Of a stretch of DNA of 64,000 nt, positions 12,261 through 23,826 are shown piece by piece (positions within the stretch are counted from its first letter, which is position 1; each line of letters starts with the position of its first letter). A program made the translations under genes and the position numbers. The stretch covers positions 4,216,001-4,280,000 of the forward strand of contig JAKZAN010000005.1 in NCBI GenBank assembly GCA_023053545.1, given 5' to 3'. The stretch is from Lepidurus packardi (taxonomy: Eukaryota; Arthropoda; Branchiopoda; Notostraca; Triopsidae). The notes under the pieces are model-generated. The model searched no databases. It was not told the origin of the DNA and saw nothing but the letters and a program-made list of their open reading frames with translations.

Positions 12261-15200
12261 TCCGACTCACAAAAATCTGCTGGCAAGGAGACAAGTGTTT
12301 CCAGTTGGATTCAGTCAAATCTGTTTCTTTAGTATCCAGTTATAAATTTAGAGTAAGGAAAACGAGGGAAAGATGGAAAGTAAAATCGTAAAGCGAAAAC
12401 AATGCTAGCACCATTAAAGAAGAGGAGAAATATATAATCCTGTTATTCTAGTCAAGACGGCGCCCATCACAGGCTTATGCAAAGCACCTTCGTGAAACTT
12501 TTTTTTTTTTTGCATCACAACTTTCGTCATTGACGCGAGTTCGAAGTTGTTTTTACTGTTAAGGTGGGAGAGGAAGGGGAAGCGTTCATTCTATACAAGG
12601 TTCATTTCTGTCAGAGGTTCTGTCAAGGTTCATTGCTGGCCAGTAAATTTCCGCTTATTTTACGAGAAAACTAACAGAACACTCTCGCGCGTATATGGCT
12701 AATGTCTAATGGACGGTCCACGCCCGAAGTCTACGAAAAATACTCTTATTGTGACACTTGCAAGCCAGATCAATACAATTCATTTGGGTAAATGTTATAG
12801 CTCCAAAGTCAATATCACCCACGCATCTTCTACCAGGCGGTAGGAAATGGTTTTCGTCTGTGGTCTTTTCCGACCCATCAGCTCTGACGAGCAATTGACT
12901 TCGCTTGATTAAAGCCATCATGCAGTCGATCAAGTTAAGATCACATGCCTCATAACAAAGTCTGTATAAGTATGTTATGCTATACATATTATATTGTATG
13001 AGGCATAATGTATGTATATAAAGCCTATGCTGTATTTATTTATATATAGGAAGAAGGGAACTGGATATTAAGAAAGCCACACTTGTGTCACATGGGCGTT
13101 ATATTGAAATACATAGAAGCGTTTCCGATAATATAATTTTCAATCAAGTGATGTGTGAAACACCCACCTAAGCTGCCTAGCTACTGGAACTTAACTTTTA
13201 TAAATTGACGTGAGGCAAAAGTTTCAGAGACCTTTTGTCAACCAGGTTGACAGAATTCTTGACTTCCTTGGAGACCAAGTACGTGCTCAAGATAAAGTTT
13301 GCTCGGATAAAGTGTCATCCATTCGTCCGTGACGACAAGAAAAAGATTTGTATACATTATACTTCATAATATTTGTCCTATGATAAGAAGGGTATTCGTT
13401 TTTTCCGAGAAAGGACTACAAAAACTGGAAAAAACGGACGTTTTTTTCGTGCATGGTAATGCAATACTGGATAGCATGTTAGAGAAAACAAGGACTAAGC
13501 ACAGAAAGACTCATTCGACTTCAGGTGTTGGCAGAATCATGTTTCGAAAGAAAATTTGTGGTTTACCTGGAAACGAGAAAAAAGAGAACAAATGTATCGG
13601 ATTGTTTTCTATGCAATCCGTATGCAACTTGTGAGGCTTCGGCTGTGAATAAGAGGTGTTGATTGAGACTCCCCTTGGTACTCATCGAAGCAATTCAACT
13701 TCACTACGAACGGCACCCACCAAGCTGGTATAATCAGTTGGCTGTAAGTGACACGGCGAGGGAATACGCGTTTTGGATTTTACAGAATACGGATTGTTTG
13801 TGTCGCTCTTCTCGTTAGCATTCACAGTAGATTTAAAAGAATATTACAAATGACAGGCCGGAGAAGTCCGCCTGTTGCATCCGTAGCGGATTGCTTCCCT
13901 GCTATGACTCCGCGGCGTGTAATCAGCGAGCAATAGAGTAGGTCGCACAGGCGCTGTACAAGCGTTCCGTAAAGGTACACAGAAAGAGTGGTGGTTAAAA
14001 CCTAAATCATTTATTAATTTTGTTCTTAAAAAAATTAATTTAAGAAAAAATCATACACGCGATTGTTTAGCAACTTTACCTCTGTTTCCGTTAATTTCAG
14101 TACAAAGAGACCTCGACTCCAATTTTTCCGTGGTATGCAAATTGCTGCTTGAGAAGCACCGTTTGACTTCCGCGGGGGTCTGTGTTACGGTTGTCTTCTG
14201 CGATATTTTAGTAACGGATTCCTTGGATAGATGACCTCAAAGTTCCAAGCTCGGTAAACTATGTAGTTTACTTTCTGCTGACTCGTATTCGTACCAAAAA
14301 TTTTTTAATGATAAACGGTTTGGTCCCAAACACTACTCTAGGTAATCTATTTTAGGCGCACTGTTTTAAGTGTCCGATAAAATACCGGATGATGGTAGAT
14401 TGGGTATCACATGTCCACGTATAGGTGTACGGTGCGTTGGTTAATTCCTTTGCAATTGCCTCTTCAGTTAATCCTTGGCATTGTCGTAGCATATTGTGGT
14501 TAAACCAGTACACTGCGGTTCACGGTTTAATTCCATTTCCCTTGTTGCAAATAAGATTCAATTGCAATTCGTGTGTATTTTATCCATAAAAGTCGCCATC
14601 TAAACCACCCTCGGACTCCATTTCCACGGAAACTCCGTGGAGGTTATTTCACGCATTTTATAGAAATGTCGGTTATATCTCTAATCGTCACCAGAACCTC
14701 TGCATACTCATAATTCTCCGTTATTCTGGACATAGTACGGACTAATAAAGGGATGAAGGTATAGGAAATCGTATGACGTCACACGGGAACGTTCTTTGGG
14801 GGGGGGGATTGCTTGCTGGAAAGACCACCAATGAAGACAGGGCCGCCGTCACCTGATATGGCCTGGAGCTGCTGAAGAACGAGGTAATCGTGTTGCTGCC
14901 GCGGAAGAAGTAGCATCTCAAGAGAACACCTTGTAATATAGTTGGAGCAGCCTTTCCGGATTTGCCAAGGCGTAAGTACAAGAATACTTGGACTTCTAAT
15001 TATGCAAGTTTCGACCTTATACTTTTCTTGTGTTTCAAGTGGGTGTCAGGGACGTAAGCCTGAGAGGCTGTCTTTGTTAATGGGCATTAAGTAGAGGGGT
15101 GTAGTAAACCTAACGTCCACCTTTGCTATATCGACTTCTCAAAGTAAAACTCTGCTTTGTTCCAGAATGTCTTAGCAAGACACTGGTTAACACGTAAAGT

Positions 15201-17460
15201 AAACAGTTTATACGTCTTTTGGGTAAACATCCAGTATAAGCAAAACTCCAAGTTCAAGCAAAGTTTAAATTTAGCCGAAAGACATTTTTTACCTAGTGAG
15301 TGTTTTTTGTTGCCACCGAAATTGTGATACATTAACCTACAGGGACTAAGCCAGCAAGTATTTTGCATTTGCATATAATCATGCACACATCAGGTGATGG
15401 ATGAGCTTGGTTGCGGTGCTTCTATTCTTTGCTTGGTGGTCCCCGGGGACTTTTCGGACAAGGAGGGGCGGAATATGAGTTTTCGGCCGGTCAGCTTCTG
15501 ACTCGGACATCAGATCGCTTTGTGGTGTGCTTATTAGGTTTTCTCAGCCTTAGCGATGAAGAGTGTCTACGACCCCCAAGACGGCGTTTCATTTTGGAAC
15601 AGAAACCTGCCGTTTTCCCCCTGAGCTTTGTCGCTGTGTTGCTTTGACCTTTGCTCCTCCAAAATAGGCCTATGTATTCTTCAAAAACTCGTGCTGGTGT
15701 CTAGCATAATTTCTGTAAATTAGCTATATAACACAGCACCGAGTTACTTTTCTGTCTCACATGGAAGATGTAAAACGAGAAAATGTTCAGGTGATGAACC
15801 GAAGGGAAAAACAAGCGAGTTGCTAAATAACGTTAGTCGCTAATCTGATTAATGACAAGTCTATATCGGAAGTGAAAAGCGGTTGAGCGTAAAGATGCTA
15901 TGGGAGAAGAGTTTACCTTGTCCATGTGCGCATTATTAACTAATTCCACATGTATGAAATTTAAGCAAGACTGTCTTTGTTGAACTTCTAGCTTTGCTTT
16001 CCTTTATTTTTTTCATTGCTCAATTCTTAGCTTTGAAAAAAGTGAAAACTAGGCCTTTTCCTTCTTATGCCCAATATAAGCCCAAGCTCATAATTTGATC
16101 CGGTAGTAATAGTGCCATGGTTAGTAACTAAGTTTACCTATTTTATTACAGGAATTCCCACCACTCGTTCCTGGAAAGCAGTTATCGGGCACCTCATTAT
16201 TTTAGATCGCAGCGTAGGACGATATCCGTGATGTCACCAAGGAAATCAAGGATGTCTCTGCATAGCGGAAAAAGTCTGCAAGTAGTAACCTTTCTGCTGG
16301 TGGTATATTGCTTAGAATCATCTCTGGGATACCCGCGTCCAAGTAATCATTTTTCCCCCTCACTTCCTTTCGTATGAAAATTACGGCCGCTATATAACGA
16401 GCGTCCAAACTTGGAAGTTACACTTCTAGTTTGAGGGAAGCCTCTTTACGCCCAGCATAAAAAAGTAGAGCCGCCCGGTACTTCAGAAGTTCACTTATGG
16501 TAAAGACCTGTTTGCTGTATAGGCTACGTTTGTAATTATAATTCTAGCCCTGCCTTGAGGCTGATTTATGTTTATGTTTTGGTCTCCGTGGGAATAGCAA
16601 TGGGTGCTTAGGTAACATCTATTTGTCTCTAAAATTATATAACGCAAATTATGAAACGACCAATTTCCTTTTGGCCATCTATTGTTTAATGGAAAATTTT
16701 ACTTAAATTTGTATTTTGACCATTGGATTGACTTATACTAATATTTTTTTATTTAATGTATGTAATAATAGCTCGTTATAATTTCGTATAATTAGGGCCC
16801 CCGTGTAGTTTTTAGTCTATTTATTTCATGCGTTTCAAATGGTTTTCCATTTGGTTACACCTTAGTATGCTCATTGATGTTTTATTATAACCGAATAGTG
16901 CAATTAGTTGAGCATTTTTCGCCAAAAGATGGCACCGATGACAAACCGCTATATCCTATGCTATATGCCATTTCTTATCGTAATTTCATAAACGGAAAAC
17001 TTAAAGTGATCAAAAACAGAAAGTGATAATTAAAAATTAAAAAAAAAATATCTTAACAAGAAAATTTATGGAACTAGGTTAGGTTTGTTTTATATATGAT
17101 TTATTTAACATTTTCATAACTTGGAACTCACTTATATGGACAAATATATCCATTAGCATTACATAGCATTACTGTCACAATACAGGTTTATTATATTACA
17201 TAAGGAATGAGAATTTTCGAATCCCTTTTTGCCATGCTATAGCGCCTTAAGGAGTTCCACTACAACGTGGCCTTAAGTGCTATTCATTTACATGTGCGTG
17301 CGTGTGATACGGATACATTTAGTAAGTTCTTGTGTCTAATTCGGGGTTTCTCCTATATGTAAGTGAGACGGTCGTCTGTGATATTGCTATACCTGTGGTG
17401 CTTTTATGTCTGCGATGTTGATACATTTTTAGTGTCTAATTCCGAGCTTTTCTCTTCTAG
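12261..17460. other. 5.2-kb gene-poor interval
   Basis: No gene could be supported. It contains a 93-codon minus-strand ORF (12706-12987) with no family match and short coding-like pieces after a good acceptor at about 14102 (plus) and at 14779-14916 (minus). It also has a 10-G run at 14798-14807 and AT-rich sequence from 16.6 to 17.2 kb. The missing signal-peptide exon of the EFLamide precursor should lie in the right part of this interval or further upstream; I could not identify it. Confidence 0.5.
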
Positions 17461-17475
17461 GCGGTGAGACGATCG
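17312..17475 (+). repeat. Imperfect tandem duplication at a splice acceptor
   Basis: Copy A (17312-17374) and copy B (17420-17475) share GATACATTT, GTGTCTAATTC, a pyrimidine-rich stretch and GTGAGACG(G/A)TCG in the same order. Copy B contains the TTCTCTTCTAG acceptor and first codons of the EFLamide exon. Copy A has TATATGTAAG at the same place, so it carries no usable acceptor there. Confidence 0.7.
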
Positions 17476-18350
17476 ACTTGCCCAGTCAATTGTTGATGCT
17501 GGTTAAATGTTACCCAAATGCCGCTCCTAGTATAATTCCATATCGAGTTGCACGCTCTGTGGTCTTTGACTTTTTGGTCAAGAGCAGCCCTTTCCTTAGC
17601 GAGCAGCGGTTAGAAAATGCAACAGGCAAAAAGCTCACGACGAATGATCCAGGGCAGTCAGCACTGTGTGGTGAAATCCCATGCGAAGCATATTTATCAG
17701 AATTACTCGAGCGTGGTCTGTCTGAAATTGAAGTCCAACCGAAATTGTTCGAGCTGCTACAACCGAATTCTGCCAATGTCCATAAGCGTTTCGATGCCGG
17801 ATTGGACTGTCCAGCAATATTGCGAACCTTTCCCCATCAGATTGAAACTCTGGCCAAAAAAGCGCCACTGACTCTCCGGAATCCAGTTGTCCAGACAGCT
17901 TTTGCTGCTAAACGCACGACCGGACCCAAGAGAATGATTAACGGCCGTGGGTGGGAACCTGAATTAGGTGGACCTAAAGGAAAAATGGGATCCGAGTTCT
18001 TGGGGAAAAGATTTGCTATGGGCTCGGAATTTCTCGGCAAAAGAAACATGGGTTCGGAGTTCTTGGGCAAGAGAGGTTCTATGGGCTTTAACTATCTTGG
18101 CAACAGGAACATGGGATCCGAATTTTTGGGTAAAAGAGGCGCTTTGGGTTCGGAATTTCTCGGTAAAAGAACCATGGTCCCCGAACTTACGGTCAAGCGA
18201 TCTTGGGTGACAGATCGCAAAGAAGATAAGATAAATATCCACCCAAGCAAGAAGATCATGGGTTCTGAGTTTCTCGGTAAACGGAACAACCAATTACTTA
18301 ACGGCGACAGTAGCTCGCACGTCGTGGGAGAAGTCTTTGTGGAGAAGTAG
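17461..18350 (+). CDS. EFLamide (MGSEFLamide) neuropeptide precursor, main exon
   Basis: Partial gene: this exon starts after the acceptor TTCTCTTCTAG at 17450-17460 in phase 1 and ends at TAG 18348-18350. It encodes about 296 residues without the signal peptide, which must be on an upstream exon. Six copies of GSEFLGKR are present (MGSEFL, FAMGSEFL, NMGSEFL twice, GALGSEFL, IMGSEFL). Each is followed by Gly plus Lys-Arg, the signal for cleavage and C-terminal amidation. Two further units are degenerate: GSMGFNYLGNR has lost the dibasic site, and TMVPELTVKR lacks the amidating Gly. The N-terminal half is a spacer with an AKR and several single or dibasic sites. GSEFLamides belong to the arthropod EFLamide family, considered related to TRH peptides. 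A possible poly(A) signal ATTAAA lies at 18454-18459. Confidence 0.9.
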
Positions 18351-18784
18351 AAATGCCCGAATCTGAGTCACCGAGCTGTACAGATTATTGTATACGTGTT
18401 ATTTGTCTGATAGCTGATGAAAGTCAGCATCTTTTTGGAATATACTTAACTCATTAAACTCATACAATCGTTATTTATGCAACAAAAGAAACATGTAACG
18501 TAAAGAAAAGGAAAGAAAATTTTATCACAATGTAAACAAAAGCATTGATTTATATCCACAGGAACCCCTTTTTTACTTTACAGAAAAACAGGATCTCTGT
18601 CCGAGCGTATCCTCACTTCGTATCACGTCACATGAACTGGAGCCAACGTTTTTGTGAGTTACGAAAAGTCGATTTGTCTTTATCCTCCTTCGTATACTGT
18701 AGGCTTGTCCTACAAGTTTATTGAAGCTTTTAAGATTTATTTGTCTTTCTTTCATTTTCTTGTTACGAGTTTTGTTGTAAACAT

Positions 18785-20080
18785 CAAGGGGTTCGCAACA
18801 CGTGTTTAACTTCGTACAACCTGACCACTCAGTTAAAAAATGTTAAACTTTTTAACAGTTTAACTAAGATTAACATTTTAACACTTGCAACTCTTGCAAC
18901 GTGTTTGATTTTGTTTGACTGCGTTTAGGTGTGTTTAACTCTGTATAACCGTATAACCCTGTGTTTAACCCGAAACTGCATACCTGTTCGCTGTAGAGAA
19001 TAAAAAGTAAAAAGGGTCTAACTTCTTGAGCGAGGGCTCTCCTTCAGAAAATCCGGTAGGATTTTCACCAGTCCCCCGTTTTGTGAATGTTTTGTTGCTT
19101 CTCGAACCCTTTTTCTAGTAGATTAGGAATGCCTACATGGGGGTACATGGGTACAGTCTGGGAATCCATCCCCCATATAAGCCTTCGTACCCTCACATCC
19201 TCTGGGGACCGAGAGATTTGTCAGAAAACCTTAACATTGGAAGGATACCCCTGTTACCATACTGTGTAAACCTCTATACTGTGGTCTGTTTTTTGACATT
19301 TTTTCGTTTTTAAACCTTAATCCCCCATTTAAACTTTTTAAGATTTGTGTGTTGTGACTTCTCCGCAAGGGGTTGTGTACGCGGTACCGGATGTCCTGAA
19401 GAGGAGCCCTCGCGCAAGAAGTTAGACCCTTTTTACTGCTCCCGTATACCTTAGCTTATTAAAGGGAAAGAGTCACAAATGGAACTGATGTTTGTTACTG
19501 TTTTGCAAAAGCCTTGCGTAAGAAAGCAAGAAAATGAATAGATAGCTAATTATCGGCAAAGTGGCTACGCTTGTTTTGCTACTCAAAAGTACAATTTGTC
19601 ACCACAGTTTGCTGTAGCAACACCTTGTCTCAAATGAAGTCAAACTTTTGGAACAAGATTCCTCGGAAACGGCTTGTCAGATAGGAAAGCAAATTAAACC
19701 AAAAGTTTTATTTTATTAGCAGCTAGTGCACAACCAAGAGATAGATTTTTAGGTCTCGTATTTCTCATAGTTTCAAACTTCATTTGCATATTGCTAATTT
19801 ATTAGTCATTGGAATAAATTGTACACTACCTGTTATCAAGCTCAAGATGACAGTAAAAGAATTTGTTCATTAAATGCACTGGTTTTCTCAAAAAGTTGAT
19901 CCGAAATTTTCCATGCTATTCGTCTATACCTCGGTCTATATCGAGCTACCGCATACGGGAGCTTTGAACCAAAGTTTTAAGTTTTTAACCGAATTTTAAC
20001 AGTTTAACCCTAAGATTTCTTTGGGTTAAGAAAAAAAGTTTAACTCTAGTACACCTACAAACGGAGTTACGAACCCCTTG
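18785..20080. mobile_element. Non-autonomous hAT-like DNA transposon
   Basis: Left end CAAGGGGTTCGCAAC (18785-18799) and right end, read inward, CAAGGGGTTCGTAAC (20066-20080) are terminal inverted repeats with one mismatch. Both are followed inward by TTTAAC-rich sequence. The flanks GTAAACAT (18777-18784) and GTAAAGAT (20081-20088) match at 7 of 8 positions, fitting an 8-bp hAT target duplication. The element encodes no transposase. A second inverted-repeat element sits inside it. The hAT assignment rests on TIR style and duplication length. Confidence 0.65.
19007..19436. mobile_element. Inverted-repeat MITE-like element nested in the hAT-like element
   Basis: About 55-bp imperfect inverted repeats. 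The left arm starts GTAAAAAGGGTCTAACTTCT at 19007, and the right arm is its reverse complement ending at 19436. Both arms contain GCGAGGGCTC, CTTCAG and ATCCGGTA in order. Length is about 430 bp with no coding capacity. I see no convincing target-site duplication, so the superfamily is open. It could also be internal structure of the outer element. Confidence 0.6.
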
Positions 20081-21999
20081 GTAAAGATCTGTTAATGAAA
20101 CTAAATGCAGGTTATTTCTTGCCTAACCTAGTTTTATATGCATATTCTTTTTGGCATTTCTAGTAATAAATTCCTTTGCATTCCCGTAATTTCTTATCTG
20201 TTGACGTACATGCATTAAGTAGGCATGAAGAAGGGAATGTTCTGACCTAACATAGGAGTTGTGTGAGCCGAACGTTACCTTCGTATGTTGCGGAGCTCTG
20301 AAGGACGGGGTAATGGGAAGGCTGCAGGGGAACAAACAGCAAGGCAAACAACACCTTGTTATGTAACAGACCAGCACATCGCGTCCTTCACATCGTAACT
20401 CCACTACGTGGAATTCTGGATTAGGACTAAGCTACCAAACATTTCTCGTATCTTATCGCTTACGTTATCTAAACGATACCGTATTCCGTTCACCTTCCAT
20501 GTTATTAGATTTAAAATTATCGTTATTTAACGTTCCAACTTTGGATAAAAGAAAAAAATCAGGGACCAGGCACAAGGTAGACTGTAAGCATTATTTATCG
20601 GTATAGAAAGGAAACACAATATATAACTGTAAAACTACAAAGAATTCTTTTGCACTGTTCTGTTGTATGTTAGTCAACAATAATAGTAAAATAAGAGTAG
20701 AACTAATTTATGGATCCTTAGAAATTTTAGAAGTTGACAGTTATATTTTTAGTGCTACTCGGTGCACAACTGTCTGGTTTCCGTTTCATGTTATCCTTCC
20801 CTTACATTTCCCAGTCCTCTTTGACCCAAATTCTAGACCAGTCTCCGTAAGCCCCGAACTATGTATTCATACTGATATACACTGTAGAAAAAAATTAATT
20901 TGTAGAATACATTTTTAATTTCTGTTCAGTTTCCTAACTGCTGTGTCGTCGATAGAATTTTGAACAATTCTACACATTTTAATACCTCCACATTAACGTT
21001 TTACATGGTAAATTACAGCTTTCATTGTAATCCTATATGTACTTTCTTGTCATAAAGGTTGGACTGAAAAAGCTCTGATACCTGTTATTTTTTATTGCAC
21101 TAAAGAATTAAAACTAAAACTAAAAGTAAACTTTAATAATACAATATAAAAACGTCTGCAGGCAGTTTATCTGTGAAACTTGTAGATTTGTAAACATAGT
21201 ATTGTACGAAGCTGATGCAATAAGAGAAATTGTCTATAAATTTGTGTTAAATTGTCTACAAAAACATCAATAGCACCAAACCAGTCTTAAATTTTGTTAA
21301 GTTTTAGAGCCATTCCTGGTCTTACCAGGTTGGGGAAAATGTTCCCATTTATTCCAGGTACAACAGTCCGTCCCATTTGACATAAGTTTCTCCATATTTT
21401 GAAATCCAGGCTACCAAGAATGTTTCTCCATAGTAGGAAATTGTAACCGTGACGGTCCAGTTTCCTGCTCTCACGTACTACAACGCGACACAGTATTACA
21501 ATGAAAATAAAAACCAACCTCCGAGTCGTCAGGCTTTTTAGCACTGATACGAAAGCCATGTAAGGGTGGCTTTCGTGTCTTTAATAGGTGCAAAAAGATC
21601 GGTTAATTTATCTTTAAAAAACATGAACATATGCGACAAGGAAACGAAACGTGATGTTCAGGCAGGAGCAGGAGATATTTGCAAGTTAATTGCCCTCTTG
21701 ATTTATATTCATCTATCTGTAAAAAAAAAGTAATTAGTTAAATTCTATGTAGATAAAGATTTCGTTGAGAATTTTTTTTCTAAGCATTATTTGAAGAATA
21801 GGTCGGGTTTGTTCAAGTAAGAAATACGGTACGGCACAATGCACTAATCTAGGTTTAATATCCCTCTCGACTCTCACTAGAGTGCGTACAAGTGCAACGA
21901 GTGGCATTATTCTTTGTTTACAGACGGAAAAGGGCTTGGCTGGCGACAAGTCAAGAGCCTTTTCAGAAGTTTGCGCACAAATTACGTGAATTTCTAACT

Positions 22000-23826
22000 A
22001 TGAAGTGTACCACGACATTGTTCATAATTAGCTTTGGCTTGCTAGTAGCTTTTCAACAGAGTTTCTGCTCTAACGTCACAGAAAGCGACGATGGAGACGA
22101 GTTTATTTCCGGTCTCCAGGAGGTGAGTGAGACTGATTCATTAATACCCAAACCCGAGGAAGAAAAACTCGCTGATAAGCGGGAATCTAATGAAATATCA
22201 AATGAAATTGATACCGGCGTCAGTGAACTCACGAGTGAAGCTCCCAAGCTCCTTTCTCCTACGAGTGAAGAGCCGAAAACCGAATCTAAGATCGTTGAAA
22301 ATGTCAAAGATGTCATGAAAACCTACGACATTTTCTTCTCTGATGGTGTAAAAGCCTACTTAGATGAAAATTGGGAGGGTTGCATTAAATCAATGAAAGC
22401 AGCCCTGGAAGATCACAAATTTTACCAGTCTGTCCAATCTGAATGTCGCCTCAAATGCACCGGTGCAGATGAAATAAGTCCTTTAGTTCCTGCATCTCTC
22501 CCAACGATGCAATTTTTTGAAAAGCTCATTAGACAAACTCATTGTTTGCTGAAATGCAAGAAAAATGTATTGAAAAATCGACCGGAAATTGTCGCCCACC
22601 AAGTAAACCGAGATTTCGAGAGCCTTGTTCCTTATGACTATCTTCAGTTATGCTACTTCAAGGTAATAAATTAAAGTTGAAATTAAAAAAAAAAATCCCT
22701 TCTAAAAAACTAGGATATTTGACAATAAGATCATTAATGTATTAGCTCAACGATCTTCAAAATGGCGCTTCTGCTGCATACACGTTCCTTATCCAGAATC
22801 CTGATCACCAAGTTATGAAAGAAAATTTACGGTTTTATCTGACTCTGCCTAGCGTTGACGAGAGTGCCGTTGTCAATCTAGAGGCTAAGGTACATTAGAT
22901 AAAAGACGCTCTTTGATTTCGTTATTATTTGCATAAAACTTGACATTTTGTTAACGCACCCACTCCATAGCCATATGTGGAAGCTTATGTACGAGGTACT
23001 CAAGCATATAGAGATGAGGACTATAGTCGCTGTGTTAGTTACATGGAAGAATCTCTGGAAAACTACTTAAAAAGTGAAGAGGAGTGTCGAGCCCTGTGCG
23101 AAGGTCCTTTCGACCAAGGCTGGTTCCCAGATTTCGTTTCAAGCGTTGCCAGTAACTAGCTTATCTCCTTCGCTCCCCTTTGGCCTTAGCAACCTAGTTC
23201 TAATTTTCCTAACTACGCAGATCATTTTACATTCACGCTCAGATGTAAACTCCGCTGCCCGGAAAAGCTGAAGAACGTCAATGGTCAAATTTATGATGAT
23301 CTCATTGCCAGTCATTATCATTACCTTCAATACTCCTACTTCCAAAGTAATTTTTAGAATGGACAACTCATTGAAACTTGCATATTTCTAACATCTGGTC
23401 TTCATCTTAGTTGGGGAGACACGCAAAGCTTGTGAGGCCGCTGCTTCCTATTTGTCGTTCTTCCCTAACGACTCCACCATGCTTGGCAACAGGGACTTCT
23501 ATTTAAAGCAGGATGGTGTTGACGAGACGTGGTTTCAAGCCCGACCGGTATGATATTTTATGAAGGTTTCTGGTTTCTGCGCAAATTCTCAATTGTGTCG
23601 CTTGGAAATCGTAGGAGGCCCTGAAGTACTTGGAGCGGGTAGAAGCGGAACGAAATTTGCTCTCCTATATAGAGCACAGTTTTCAATTCGACGAAGAGGA
23701 AATTAGCGAGCCCGTCACAGCTGCCCCTCAAGTACACAATTTCGGTTCAATTTCGCATTGAATGCAATTGATTATATTTGCGTACGATATTTTCGTTGCT
23801 TTTTGCAGGAACCAAGTGACACGTGA
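22000..23826 (+). CDS. CRTAP/P3H4-like leprecan-family protein
   Basis: Seven exons: 22000-22662, 22746-22889, 22971-23151, 23221-23346, 23411-23547, 23615-23731 and 23809-23826; 461 residues. I start at the ATG giving a signal peptide (MKCTTTLFIISFGLLVAF); an in-frame ATG 36 codons upstream would hide it. After an acidic linker come helical TPR-like repeats carrying four CXXXC motifs (CRLKC, CLLKC, CRALC, CKLRC), the signature of the prolyl-3-hydroxylase/CRTAP family. The 2-oxoglutarate dioxygenase domain of P3H1-3 is absent, as in CRTAP and P3H4, which act as non-catalytic partners in ER collagen-modifying complexes. There is no KDEL-type ending. Collagen-complex function is inferred from the family. 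Confidence 0.85.

Larger units (their letters stand above)
18351..21999. other. Intergenic with nested DNA-transposon remnants
   Basis: Contains the 1.3-kb hAT-like element at 18785-20080 described separately. The remainder, 20.1-22.0 kb, is AT-rich with only chance ORFs, and its right end is the promoter side of the CRTAP-like gene. Confidence 0.6.

Noticed and set aside
12706..12987. 93-codon ORF as a possible upstream exon of the GPCR
   Set aside because: No donor compatible in phase and no receptor-like sequence; the receptor already has a good start at 12260.
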